DNA of 64,000 nt. It comes from Rivularia sp. MS3. GTDB taxonomy: Bacteria > Cyanobacteriota > Cyanobacteriia > Cyanobacteriales > Nostocaceae. The translations under genes and the position numbers were made by a program. Under the pieces are notes generated by a model. The model saw only the letters and a list, made by a program, of their open reading frames with translations, was not told the origin of the DNA and did not search any database. Each line of letters opens with the position of its first letter. Within the stretch, counting starts at the first letter, position 1. Of this stretch, positions 29,214-38,654 are shown piece by piece. Location of the stretch: assembly GCA_019192545.1 (NCBI GenBank), contig JAHCMI010000048.1, positions 1-64,000 on the forward strand, read 5' to 3'.

Positions 29214-31796
29214 ATGGAGCCTATAGCAGTAATTGGTATTGGTTGTCGTTTTCCGAAAGCCGCAAATCCTCAATCTTTTTGGCAGCTATTACGTCATGGT
29301 GGAGAAGGAGTAGTCCCCATACCAAGAGAAAGGTGGGACGTAGATACTTATTACAATCCTAATCCGGGCACCCCAGGAAAAATGAATGTACGTTGGGGTG
29401 CTTTTCTGGATAACGTAGATAAGTTTGATGCTGACTTTTTTGGCATGTCTCCCGAAGAAGTAGAGCATACAGATCCCCAGCAAAGGTTATTTCTAGAAGT
29501 TGCTTGGGAAGCTTTGGAAAATGCTGGAATAGTACCGAATTGTTTGGCAGGGAGTCAAACAGGAGTTTTTACTGGTATATGTACTATTGATTACCATAGA
29601 CTCCTATATAAAAACTTTGATTCTATCGGACCTTACAGCAGTACGGGGACAACTTTTTGCATTACAGCTAATCGCTTATCTTATCTATTAGATTTACGCG
29701 GTCCTAGTATGGCGGTTGATACAGCCTGTTCTTCGTCGCTGGTTACAATTCATTTAGCTTGTCAAAGTTTGCGTAACGGTGAGTCTAACATGTGTTTGGC
29801 TGGAGGAGTCAATCTAATTTTGTCTCCAGATTCAACTATTTCATCATCTCAAACTCGTATGCTTTCGACTCAAGGTCGCTGCAATACTTTTGACGCAAAA
29901 GCAGATGGCTATGTAAGGGGAGAAGGTTGTGGAGTAGTTGTACTCAAGCGACTCTCTGATGCGATAGAAAATGGGGATAATATTCTAGCGTTGGTAAGAG
30001 GTTCGGCGGTTAATCAAGATGGTTTAAGTAATAGCTTAACTGCACCCAACGGACTCGCACAGCAGGCAGTTATCCGTCAAGCTTTAGCTAATGCTGGGGT
30101 ACAACCGGCAGATATCAGCTATGTAAATACTCACGCTGTAGGTACTTCTATCGGCGATGCCATTGAATTTAAAGCTTTAAAAGCAGTTTTAAATCGGGGA
30201 AGGGAAGCAAATCAAACTTGCTGGGTAGGTTCGGTAAAGCCTAATATCGGTCATTTAGAAGCAGCTTCAGGGATGTCAGCTTTAATTGGAGTTATATTAT
30301 CGCTGCAAAATCAAGAAATACCTCCTCACCTGCACTTGGAAGAATTAAACCCCTACGTATCTTTAGAAAATACTCCTTTTGCTATTCCCACTAAGCTACA
30401 AAAATGGTGTCGAGGAGATAAAAGCCGTTTGGCTGGAGTTAGTGCATTTGGATTCGGCGGTACTAATGCCCATATTGTGATTGAGGAGGCACCAAAATCG
30501 GGGTTATTTAAGAAAGATCAACCAACAGACAAATTGCACTGCATGATTCTTTCTGCAAAAACCGATTCAGCTTTGAAACAATTAGCTCAAAGATATGCAG
30601 GTTATTTAGAATCACAGCCAAAAGTATCTTTGGCGAGTATTTGCTTTAATGCTAATACCCGAAGAACATTTTTTAAGAAACGTTTGTGTCTGATTGTCAA
30701 CTCAAAGCAACAGTTGCAGCAGCATTTAAGTAGTTTTGTTAATCAAATAGAAGATTCAGAAGTTATCAAAGGTGAAGTAAAAGGTAGAAAAAAACCCAAA
30801 TTACTATTTGTTTTTCCTTCCGAAGAATTTCAATATATGAGGATGGGATATCAGCTGTATCAAACCCAATCCGCTTTTCGTTCTGCATTTGATGAATGTG
30901 GAGAAATTTATCAAAGTCGTTTCAAAGAATCTCTAATAAAAGTACTTGATTCATCTAAAGATGAATTAGAAAATAGAGCGGATTATTCTGATTGTGTTTT
31001 ATTTGCAGTAGAATATGCCTTGGCTAAACTATGGCTGAGTTGGGGTATTAAGCCGAAAGCTGTAATGGGTTTTGGAGTCGGTGAATATGTTGCTGCGAAA
31101 ATTGCCGGGATTTTAAAACTCGAAGATGCTTTGAAACTAGTTATCGAACGCAGTCGTTTATTAGAAACTGGTGTAAACAGCGAAGAGATTCTCAGTCAGG
31201 AAGTTGATAAGATAAGTTTTTCTCAACCAAAAATCCCTGTAATCGTAAATAACAATCGGAAATTTCAAGAAATTGCGACTGCAAAATATTGGAAAAATCA
31301 TTTACCAGCGAAAGATAAAATGGCAGTTGAAAGCGATGCTTTAGCTAACTACCATATCTGTTTATCCGTAGGTGTAGAAACAACAGCTTTAAAATTTGAC
31401 GGGATTCATTTATCGAGCTTGTGTCAGGGAAATGAGTGGGGACAAATACTCCGTAGCTTAGGGGAATTAATTGTTAGAGGTACGATGATAAATTGGAACG
31501 AATTTTATCAAAATTATTATTCTCCCGTGCAGCTACCAACTTATCCATTTGAAAGACAGCGCTACTGGTTTAAGACTGCTAAAGATACATCTGAAGATGC
31601 AACGGATTTACAAGAAAAAACACAAGAAAAGTTATTTAGTTTGCTGCATCAATCGGAAGTTAAGCATTTAACAGAATTACTAGAAAACACCGGTGCATTT
31701 TCTCCAGAGCAGATTAAAATACTTCCTCAAATTCTAGAAACTTTAGCAAAAAATCATCAAGCAGAAATAAGTACAGTAAAAAATTTAGTTAAATAG
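29214..31796 (+). CDS. Type I polyketide synthase: ketosynthase with a decayed acyltransferase
   Basis: An 860-residue protein. The KS (about 1-425) is intact: Cys172 in DTACSSSLV, His307 in VNTHAVGTSIGDAIE (usually EAHGTGT) and His347 in NIGHLEAASG. The linker runs to ~520. The AT remnant begins LLFVFPSEEF where GQGSQ is expected. Its nucleophile motif reads GFGVGEYVAA instead of GHSxGE, so Ser is Gly621. About 100 residues that should carry the AFHSPLM-type His motif are missing between RSRLLETG and PKIPVIVNN. The post-AT LPTYPFERQRYWF remains. A C-terminal helical tail follows with no ACP in the chain. The KS should extend the acyl chain using the ACP at 31817, loaded by an AT in trans, or perform a non-extending condensation. 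Confidence 0.9.
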   Translation: MEPIAVIGIGCRFPKAANPQSFWQLLRHGGEGVVPIPRERWDVDTYYNPNPGTPGKMNVRWGAFLDNVDKFDADFFGMSPEEVEHTDPQQRLFLEVAWEALENAGIVPNCLAGSQTGVFTGICTIDYHRLLYKNFDSIGPYSSTGTTFCITANRLSYLLDLRGPSMAVDTACSSSLVTIHLACQSLRNGESNMCLAGGVNLILSPDSTISSSQTRMLSTQGRCNTFDAKADGYVRGEGCGVVVLKRLSDAIENGDNILALVRGSAVNQDGLSNSLTAPNGLAQQAVIRQALANAGVQPADISYVNTHAVGTSIGDAIEFKALKAVLNRGREANQTCWVGSVKPNIGHLEAASGMSALIGVILSLQNQEIPPHLHLEELNPYVSLENTPFAIPTKLQKWCRGDKSRLAGVSAFGFGGTNAHIVIEEAPKSGLFKKDQPTDKLHCMILSAKTDSALKQLAQRYAGYLESQPKVSLASICFNANTRRTFFKKRLCLIVNSKQQLQQHLSSFVNQIEDSEVIKGEVKGRKKPKLLFVFPSEEFQYMRMGYQLYQTQSAFRSAFDECGEIYQSRFKESLIKVLDSSKDELENRADYSDCVLFAVEYALAKLWLSWGIKPKAVMGFGVGEYVAAKIAGILKLEDALKLVIERSRLLETGVNSEEILSQEVDKISFSQPKIPVIVNNNRKFQEIATAKYWKNHLPAKDKMAVESDALANYHICLSVGVETTALKFDGIHLSSLCQGNEWGQILRSLGELIVRGTMINWNEFYQNYYSPVQLPTYPFERQRYWFKTAKDTSEDATDLQEKTQEKLFSLLHQSEVKHLTELLENTGAFSPEQIKILPQILETLAKNHQAEISTVKNLVK

Positions 31797-31803
31797 GTTA
31801 AAT

Positions 31804-31808
31804 AGGAG
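31804..31808 (+). promoter_or_regulatory. Ribosome-binding site of the second ACP gene
   Basis: AGGAG lies 8 bases before ATG 31817 in the 20-bp gap after the KS gene. It supports that start and tight operon linkage. Confidence 0.7.
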
Positions 31809-31816
31809 ATTTAACG

Positions 31817-32119
31817 ATGTCAGGAAAAGAACTATTAGCATTATCGGATTCAATTACATCAGAAGAAATACAAGATTGGTTGGCTTATCAAATATCCGCC
31901 CAGATAGGAATAGATGCAGACGAGATAGATATTCAAGCACCTTTTGATACTTACGGCTTAAATTCAATGCAGGCTATGAATATTTCTAGCTTGGGTAAAA
32001 AGCATCTAGGAATAAATTTTTCTCCTTTAGCAATTTGGAATTATCCTAATATTGCCTCTTTATCTAAATATCTAGTTGAAGAATTAGAATCATCAGAATC
32101 AGAAACTTTTGAAATTTGA
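31817..32119 (+). CDS. Second free-standing acyl carrier protein with acidic C-terminal tail
   Basis: A 100-residue carrier domain with phosphopantetheine Ser50 in YGLNSMQAM, preceded by IGIDADEIDIQAPFDTYG. It is probably the in-trans carrier for the KS at 29214. Beyond helix four it has an extra acidic tail (VEELESSESETFEI). The next protein starts with a TubC-type docking domain, a fold that in other assembly lines binds short C-terminal peptides of the preceding carrier-bearing subunit. I infer that this tail is the docking peptide. Confidence 0.92.
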   Translation: MSGKELLALSDSITSEEIQDWLAYQISAQIGIDADEIDIQAPFDTYGLNSMQAMNISSLGKKHLGINFSPLAIWNYPNIASLSKYLVEELESSESETFEI

Positions 32120-32144
32120 AATCATGCAATAGTAAGGAGAAGGA

Positions 32145-34001
32145 ATGAGCGTATCTGCACTATTGGAAAATCTCAAGCATCTTGATGTTAAGTTATGGGT
32201 TGATAATGACAAGCTCAAAATTAATTCTCCAAAAGGAGCATTAACTCAGCAATTAAAGTCAGATATCGCCAGTCAAAAACATGAAATCATCCGATTTTTG
32301 AATTCTCGTCAAGATTCTACCGCTTACACGGCTACGGGATTAAGTTTACAAACAATAGGACGTTTAATTGGTGGCTTTTGTCCGCAATTATCAACTGAAT
32401 TTAAGCCCCCTATTATCGAACCGGAGATAATGGCAAAGCAGTTGAAAGTGTCATTTAGACCATTGCCAAAGAGATATGATAAACAAGCTATCAAAAAATT
32501 TAGGGAAGAATTAAAGCTCAAATTAGAACAAAACGGTGTAAATATTATTGATTGGGAATTAGCTACTAAGGATTTTCGCTATCAAATTCATTTTCCGCTA
32601 ACAAAGTGGAATAAAAGCGTAACAATGAAGGTTGTTAAAGACAATATTGATGCAGTTATCGATGTTGAAAGACCACATTCATTTATTGGTAAAATCAAAA
32701 GCTTAGTTGCCGAGAAAGTTTATCAAGGTTATTCTAATTTCGTTTTGAAGAATAACAAAAAATCTGTTTCTACAATTACCAAGTTAATTGGTTGGGCAGA
32801 AGATAATGTCATGCAGCGTTTGGAAGATCCAACCTCAACCCAAGTTGTTTTACTTACAGAAATCGATAAAAACTTTGTCGATTCTCAAATACCTTATAAA
32901 GAAAAAATATCTATTGGTATCAACACTTTAGTCAAAACTTTTTCTGAAATTGTTATTGGTGTATCCGATGGTAATATTTCGATTTTGAATATGAATCTTT
33001 CCGATTCAATTTTTTCTAAAGACAGCTTTGACAACTTTGTCAAAAAATCTTTGATTCCCAAGCTTTACGTACCAATAGCACCTTTACCAATGAGCCGTTT
33101 TGCAGTTGGTAAATATAATCCGGAGCAGTCTGAATATGCATCAAAGTTAGTAAAATTGAGTCAAGAATTAGCCAAAACAGATTTATTTCCTTCTGGTTTT
33201 CAGCTTAGTGAAATTATTAACAGACAATCTCATCGAGACATTGTAGATTCTATTGTAAACGGTAGAACAGGTGTATCTTACGGATTTGTAGCATATGCAG
33301 AACCACCCCAATTCATTGGTAAACGTGAACTTGAACCGCAGGAATGGGAAAGCCTATCTGCTGTAGCTGGATTCAATGCTAAGGAAGTTCGTCAAAATGC
33401 GATTGGCAGAAGATACGTTAAAACCAAGATTAAAAATAGATTTGTCTACAAGCAACTTCCCGATATTTGGTTAGTATGTTCCCGCTCAGGTGCCAATAAA
33501 ACTGATTTGAATTTAGAAAATGATATTCTGCGAATGGGTTTGAAAGATAAACTTTATCTTGAATTACCTTCTGGTATTGACCAAAACAAAGTAGATATTA
33601 AACCTTCCTACGATACCTATGTGATGGTAGGCTTAGTTCTTTCTGCTGCTTTGTATACACCAGAATTAATCGAGAATGGTGCACCGATGATTCATTTTCA
33701 TGGTTATCCAGCAAACCAATGGTTTCACGAGAATGAATATTACACCGGTGTTAATAATCCTTCAGTTCCATGTGGAACTTATGAATCAGGGGTTTTCAAC
33801 TTTCTAGGTATTCATAATTTAGCAGATAGTCATGACAGTCAAATTACTTTGGCAACTCTTTTAGAACCAGACCACGGAACTAACATTGTCACTGGTGATT
33901 TAGATTATCTTTTAGATAGGTTACACAATGGTATTCAGCAAGGACAAATTGAATTAGGCGGAAAGCATTTTGCTTCTCTCAAAGAGTTAGCACAAGTTTG
34001 A
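32145..34001 (+). CDS. TubC-docking-domain protein with an unrecognised ~550-residue domain
   Basis: A 618-residue protein. Residues 1-52 (VSALLENLKHLDVKLWVDND, LKSDIASQKHEIIRFL) match the TubC N-terminal docking domain normally found on NRPS condensation subunits. The rest contains no NRPS or PKS motif I recognise. Conserved-looking stretches are IGWAEDNVMQRL, PIAPLPMSRFAVGKY, GFVAYAEPPQFIGKRELEPQEW, APMIHFHGYPANQWF, NNPSVPCGTYESGVFNFLGIHN and EPDHGTN. The His/Cys/Asp-rich C-terminal third could form an active or metal site. A strong ribosome-binding site (AAGGAGAAGG, 32132-32141) precedes the ATG. I infer it acts on the acyl chain held by the preceding ACP. No function can be named. Confidence 0.72.
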   Translation: MSVSALLENLKHLDVKLWVDNDKLKINSPKGALTQQLKSDIASQKHEIIRFLNSRQDSTAYTATGLSLQTIGRLIGGFCPQLSTEFKPPIIEPEIMAKQLKVSFRPLPKRYDKQAIKKFREELKLKLEQNGVNIIDWELATKDFRYQIHFPLTKWNKSVTMKVVKDNIDAVIDVERPHSFIGKIKSLVAEKVYQGYSNFVLKNNKKSVSTITKLIGWAEDNVMQRLEDPTSTQVVLLTEIDKNFVDSQIPYKEKISIGINTLVKTFSEIVIGVSDGNISILNMNLSDSIFSKDSFDNFVKKSLIPKLYVPIAPLPMSRFAVGKYNPEQSEYASKLVKLSQELAKTDLFPSGFQLSEIINRQSHRDIVDSIVNGRTGVSYGFVAYAEPPQFIGKRELEPQEWESLSAVAGFNAKEVRQNAIGRRYVKTKIKNRFVYKQLPDIWLVCSRSGANKTDLNLENDILRMGLKDKLYLELPSGIDQNKVDIKPSYDTYVMVGLVLSAALYTPELIENGAPMIHFHGYPANQWFHENEYYTGVNNPSVPCGTYESGVFNFLGIHNLADSHDSQITLATLLEPDHGTNIVTGDLDYLLDRLHNGIQQGQIELGGKHFASLKELAQV

Positions 34002-34068
34002 GTAAGTAATAATTTCAGTTTAATTATTAAAGTAACTATTGCTTACCAATAAAATTAAAATTTAAATA

Positions 34069-34902
34069 ATGACTAGTATCAAAGGTAAGACAGTAATTTT
34101 AACAGGTGCCTCGCGAGGAATTGGAACATTTATTGCTCGCGAATTTGCCAAAAAGCAAGCGAGGATCGTATGTATTTCTCGTTCTCAAAATGATTTAGAT
34201 AAAGTATGTAATGAAATTAATGATTTGGGTGGTGAAGGAATAGGTTTAGCTTTTGATATTAGTGAGGTTGAAAATATAACAAAACTGATAGATGAGATAA
34301 TATCGGTTATTGGTTCGCTTGATGTTGATATTTTGGTTAATAATGCTGGCATAGAAATATATAGTGCCTTTCAAAATTATTCTTTGAAAGAAATGCATTC
34401 GGTAATGTCGGTTAATTTAATGGCAGCAATAGAATTGACACGCTTGATATTGCCGCAAATGTTAGAAAAAAATAGCGGTCACATTGTAAATATTGCTTCC
34501 CTTGCCGGAAAAAAGGGTCATCCTTATGACAGCATTTATTCTGCTAGTAAAGCAGGTTTGCTAATGTGGGCTAATGCTCTTAGACAGGAATTAGCTAATA
34601 CAAAAGTAGAAGTTTCTAACATCTGCCCTGGATATATCTCTGGGAAGGGATTGCTTGCCGATACTGGCATACCAGCCCCCACAATGGCAGGTATTTCTAC
34701 ACCAGAAAATGTGGCGATCGCAGTTTGTAATGCTATCCAAGAAAATGATGCTGAGGTAGTTGTTAATGGCAATATTCTGATGAAAATATTGACTAAGTTG
34801 TTACTTGCTACGGAACAATTGTTCCCTCGATTGGGAGACTTTACGAATAACAGTTTAGGAGTAAATAGATTAAATCAAATGCGTATAAAAAATTATAATT
34901 AA
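34069..34902 (+). CDS. Short-chain dehydrogenase/reductase
   Basis: A 277-residue classical SDR. The NAD(P)-binding motif is TGASRGIGTFIA, with the NNAGIE motif, an upstream Ser in VNIASLAGKKG and the catalytic Tyr157-xxx-Lys161 in YSASKAG. It is intact. In this cluster it most likely reduces a beta-keto acyl intermediate made by the KS (no KR domain is present in the PKS) or a sugar carbonyl. A C-terminal extension of ~40 residues (ILTKLLLATEQLFPRLGDF) may associate with membrane. Confidence 0.93.
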   Translation: MTSIKGKTVILTGASRGIGTFIAREFAKKQARIVCISRSQNDLDKVCNEINDLGGEGIGLAFDISEVENITKLIDEIISVIGSLDVDILVNNAGIEIYSAFQNYSLKEMHSVMSVNLMAAIELTRLILPQMLEKNSGHIVNIASLAGKKGHPYDSIYSASKAGLLMWANALRQELANTKVEVSNICPGYISGKGLLADTGIPAPTMAGISTPENVAIAVCNAIQENDAEVVVNGNILMKILTKLLLATEQLFPRLGDFTNNSLGVNRLNQMRIKNYN

Positions 34903-35004
34903 ATTTAGATATTTTTAATTTAATTATACTCTATATAAACAAAAAATATAATATTAATTAATAAAAATACTTAATTCAAGATTAACTCAGAGAGAACTGA
35001 TGAA

Positions 35005-36174
35005 ATGAAAAAAATATGTTTCACAATTTACGATATGGGTGCCGGTCATCGGGCTACTGCCAATGCTTTGAAAGAGGTTATTGCTCGACGAAACTTACCG
35101 TGGCAGATTCAGATAGTAGAAATTTTTAAAGAGGTTTTTGGTTTTACCAGACCGCAATTTGTTTATAATAATTGGGTTTTAAATAAGAAGTGGGCAAAAC
35201 TGATTAATGACCCTTTATCAGTTCCTCTATTTAAGTTAGAAATTGCTTTGCGTCATCGCGCTTGGTGTCGCTTATTAAGAGAATATTGGCGCGAACATCA
35301 GCCAGATTTAGTGGTTTCCTTAATGCCATTAGTAAATCGAGTACTTTACGAAAGCTTACAAACAGAGTTACCGCAAACTCCTTTTGTAACTTCAATTACT
35401 GACTTTGCTGATTGTCCTCCCCATTTCTGGATTGAACCCCAAGAGCAACTGTTAATTTGTCCTTCAAAATTAGCAGTTAGACAAGCGCAGAATGTGGGCT
35501 ATCCGGATTCAAGAATTTACAGTACTTCTGGAGTCGTTATTCATCCTCGTTTTGCAGAACCTTTAACAGTCAATAATCGCCAGCAAAAAAGGCAGAATTT
35601 GGGACTGAAGCCAGACTTACCCACTGGATTAGTTATTTTTGGTAGTTATGGAGCGCCGGAAATGCTCGAAATTGCCGAGGGTTTAGAGCAGTCGTCTTTA
35701 GAACTTCAACTTATTTTCATCTGCGGACGAAACGAACAGTTAGCTTCTGCATTAAGAAATCGTACCAGTCGTTTACCAAGCTTTGTTGAAGGATTTACAA
35801 GTCAAATTCCCTACTATATGAATTTGTGTGATTTCTTTATTGGTAAACCCGGTAGCGTAGGAGTAAGCGAAGCTATAGCGATGAAGCTACCAGTAATAAC
35901 CGAATGCAATTCCATCATGACGCTATTTCAAGAGCGTGCTACTGCTGATTGGCTAGCAGAAAACCAGTTGGGAATTGTAGTAAATAATTTTCGGAATATT
36001 GATGAAGCTGTTGCAGAGCTAATTACACCGGAAAATTATTCTCGCTACAAAAAGAATGTAGACCAGACCGAAAATCGGGCCGTCTTTGAAGTTGTGGATA
36101 TTTTAGAAAACATTCTAGAAAATACCTCCGCTACCAAAGACATACCTCTGCTTCAGACAATGCAGCCCAATTGA
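35005..36174 (+). CDS. GT28-family (MGDG-synthase/MurG-like) glycosyltransferase, paralogue 1
   Basis: A 389-residue GT-B enzyme of the family that glycosylates lipid acceptors. The N-terminal glycine motif is DMGAGHRATANAL. TDFADCPPHFWIEP lies mid-protein, and the nucleotide-sugar region is FIGKPGSVGVSEAIAMKLPVI. It shares these blocks with the proteins at 37401 and 40115 but lacks their ~10-residue insert after the first helix region. The acceptor is probably the lipid made by the cluster. The gap upstream (34903-35004) is AT-rich. Confidence 0.88.
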   Translation: MKKICFTIYDMGAGHRATANALKEVIARRNLPWQIQIVEIFKEVFGFTRPQFVYNNWVLNKKWAKLINDPLSVPLFKLEIALRHRAWCRLLREYWREHQPDLVVSLMPLVNRVLYESLQTELPQTPFVTSITDFADCPPHFWIEPQEQLLICPSKLAVRQAQNVGYPDSRIYSTSGVVIHPRFAEPLTVNNRQQKRQNLGLKPDLPTGLVIFGSYGAPEMLEIAEGLEQSSLELQLIFICGRNEQLASALRNRTSRLPSFVEGFTSQIPYYMNLCDFFIGKPGSVGVSEAIAMKLPVITECNSIMTLFQERATADWLAENQLGIVVNNFRNIDEAVAELITPENYSRYKKNVDQTENRAVFEVVDILENILENTSATKDIPLLQTMQPN

Positions 36175-36209
36175 GAATTGCCATAGATTATGCTTGACAA
36201 AAAATTATC

Positions 36210-36214
36210 GGAGG
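36210..36214 (+). promoter_or_regulatory. Ribosome-binding site that supports a GTG start
   Basis: GGAGG ends seven bases before GTG 36222. The encoded N-terminus begins at the FAD-binding strand (FDWLIIGAGYSA), so GTG is the right start. Confidence 0.7.
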
Positions 36215-36221
36215 AAAATTT

Positions 36222-37388
36222 GTGAAATTTGATTGGCTTATTATCGGAGCAGGTTATTCAGCCTGCGTGTTGGCTGAAAGAATCGCAACTCAATTATCCC
36301 AAAGGGTTTTGATTGTAGAAAAAAGAAATCATATTGGTGGGAATGCCTACGATTATTACAACGAGCATGGTATTCTTGTCCATAAATATGGCCCCCATAT
36401 CTTTCATACTAAATCTAAGAAAGTCTGGCATTATCTCTCCCAATTTACAGAGTGGAGACACTACCATCACCAAGTATTGGGAGTATTAGAAGGCAAGAAG
36501 GTACCTATTCCTTTTAATCTTAATTCGCTTTACGCCCTTTTTCCGCCAAAATATGCTGAAAAGCTAGAGAATTTACTTTTAGAAAACTTTGGTTTCGGTG
36601 TTAAAGTACCAATTTTGAAACTGCGCGAGAGTACTAGCGGTGATTTAGCTTTTCTTGCCGATTATATCTATGAAAATATCTTTCTTCGGTACACAATGAA
36701 ACAATGGGATATGAAGCCCGAAGAATTAGACCGGGGAGTTACCGGAAGGGTACCGGTTTATATCAGTAGAGATAACCGCTATTTTCAAGATACCTATCAG
36801 GCTATGCCTAAGTTAGGCTATACAGAAATGTTTAATAGGATGTTGAACCATCCCAATATAAAGGTACTCTTAAATACAGACTATCGTGAGGTAATTGACG
36901 ATATTAAATTTAATCGAGCAATTTGTACCGGCCCCATCGATACCTTTTTTGATTGTATGTACGGTGAATTGCCCTATCGCAGCATCCGCTTTCATTTTGA
37001 GACATTAGATAAAGAATATTATCAAGAGGTAGGTACGGTTAACTACCCTAACAACTACGATATTACCCGCATTACCGAACAGAAATACTTATCAGGGCAA
37101 ACTTCTCCAAAAACTACCTTGGTGATGGAATATCCCCAGGCTTATATTCCGGGGAAAAATGACCCTTACTATCCCATATTGAACGAACAAAATCGCGACC
37201 GACTTAATCTTTATCTGAAGGAAGTAGAAAAGCTCAACGGAACAGTTCTTTTTGCCGGACGCTTGGGTAATTACAAATATTACGACATGGATCAAGCGGT
37301 AGTTAGAGCTTTAGGTTTATTTGAACAAGAAATAGCAAATTCTGTTTACAAGCATTTTCAAAAAGAAAAGCAACTGATTACGGTTTAA
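36222..37388 (+). CDS. glf: UDP-galactopyranose mutase
   Basis: A 388-residue flavoenzyme of normal length. The FAD motif is LIIGAGYSACVLAERI with acidic strand end VEKRNHIGGNAYDY. Active-site regions are KYGPHIFHTKSKKVWHYL, YTMKQWDM, GRVPVYISRDNRYFQDTYQAMP, RITEQKYLSGQ and the C-terminal FAGRLGNYKYYDMDQAVVRAL. It converts UDP-galactopyranose to UDP-galactofuranose. Embedded between lipid glycosyltransferases, it predicts a galactofuranosyl residue, or a related furanose, on the product. GTG start with good ribosome-binding site. Confidence 0.95.
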   Translation: MKFDWLIIGAGYSACVLAERIATQLSQRVLIVEKRNHIGGNAYDYYNEHGILVHKYGPHIFHTKSKKVWHYLSQFTEWRHYHHQVLGVLEGKKVPIPFNLNSLYALFPPKYAEKLENLLLENFGFGVKVPILKLRESTSGDLAFLADYIYENIFLRYTMKQWDMKPEELDRGVTGRVPVYISRDNRYFQDTYQAMPKLGYTEMFNRMLNHPNIKVLLNTDYREVIDDIKFNRAICTGPIDTFFDCMYGELPYRSIRFHFETLDKEYYQEVGTVNYPNNYDITRITEQKYLSGQTSPKTTLVMEYPQAYIPGKNDPYYPILNEQNRDRLNLYLKEVEKLNGTVLFAGRLGNYKYYDMDQAVVRALGLFEQEIANSVYKHFQKEKQLITV

Positions 37389-37400
37389 GGTTTTACTAAG

Positions 37401-38597
37401 ATGAAAAAAAAATTTGTAATTAATGTAGTTACAGGGCAAGGAGGTGGCGGACACTACGCTACTTATCGCGCCATTCGGGCAATTGCCGAGCAACAGCAAC
37501 TTCCTTGGCAATTCCAAGTTACTGATATGGATGAAATCATTACAGGACTATCGCAGCAAAACAAGGTCAAGAATGCCTATGAAATGCTGGGTTTTTCAGG
37601 ACATGATTTGTATAACTTAATGGTCAAAGGTGGTTGGACGTGGCTTTGGCCTTTAAAAATGCGTCTTAACAAGTTACTAGTTAAGCTCAATTACGATATT
37701 GGAATTCAAATATTTGAGGAGTACTGGCGCAAACAACAGCCAGATTTAGTTGTTTCTGTGATGCCTCTCTACAATAAAGGGCTTTGGGAAAGCTTGCAAA
37801 GAGCTAAACCAGGAACGCCATATATTACCTTGATGACAGATTTTGCAGATTGTCCTCCTGATTTTTGGATAGATCCAGAAGCAAGAAACCATATTATTTG
37901 TGGAACTCCAAGGGCTGCAAATCAAGCTCGTTCTTTGGGGGTAGAAGAGAAACGGATTATTGAAACTTCCGGATTGGTAGTTAATCCTAGTTTTTACAAG
38001 TCTCAGCTAGCTGATAAAAGTAGCGAAAGAGAAAAATTAGGTTTAGATGCCAATCGTTTGACAGGTTTAGTTATGTTTGGAGGCAATGGCTCCAAGACAA
38101 TACTTGATATTGCTAAACGTCTCGAATGTTTTCAAGATAAAATTCAATTAATATTTATCTGCGGACGAAATCAAGAGCTAGCTTCAGAATTAAATCAAAA
38201 TTCGGGTTTGCAAAAGCGATTCGTTACTGCTTTTACCGAAAATATTCCTTACTATATGCACCTTGCCGATTTCTTTATCGGTAAGCCTGGTAATGTCAGT
38301 ATTAGCGAAGCTATGGTAATGAAGTTACCAGTAATTACCGAGAGTAATTACCTAACTATGATTCAGGAAAAGTACTGTGCCCAATGGATAAAAGAAAAAA
38401 AAGCCGGAATTGTAGTTTCGGACTTTCGTAATATCGAACGAGCTGTTGCTAAGTTGATTCTGCCAGAAAATTATTCTCGCTACCAAGCCAATCTCGATCG
38501 CTTAAATAACCGGGCTGTATTTGAAGTTATTGAAATTTTAGAAAAAACTCTCCAGCAGTCCTATTCCAATGTACTTTCGCAAGCCATAGCGAGATGA
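37401..38597 (+). CDS. GT28-family glycosyltransferase, paralogue 2
   Basis: A 398-residue GT-B enzyme with TGQGGGGHYATYRAI at the N-terminus, TDFADCPPDFWIDP mid-protein and FIGKPGNVSISEAMVMKLPVI in the donor-binding half. It follows glf by 12 bases and is closest in layout to the copy at 40115 (same GGGHYATY motif and MHLADFFIGKPGNVS). Tandem copies suggest sequential addition of different sugars to one lipid, with this copy a candidate user of the Glf product (inference). Confidence 0.88.
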   Translation: MKKKFVINVVTGQGGGGHYATYRAIRAIAEQQQLPWQFQVTDMDEIITGLSQQNKVKNAYEMLGFSGHDLYNLMVKGGWTWLWPLKMRLNKLLVKLNYDIGIQIFEEYWRKQQPDLVVSVMPLYNKGLWESLQRAKPGTPYITLMTDFADCPPDFWIDPEARNHIICGTPRAANQARSLGVEEKRIIETSGLVVNPSFYKSQLADKSSEREKLGLDANRLTGLVMFGGNGSKTILDIAKRLECFQDKIQLIFICGRNQELASELNQNSGLQKRFVTAFTENIPYYMHLADFFIGKPGNVSISEAMVMKLPVITESNYLTMIQEKYCAQWIKEKKAGIVVSDFRNIERAVAKLILPENYSRYQANLDRLNNRAVFEVIEILEKTLQQSYSNVLSQAIAR

Positions 38598-38654
38598 GGA
38601 AAAAGAATCTGAGTTGAAAATTTGATGAATTACACCAATTAAATCGATTTGTTT

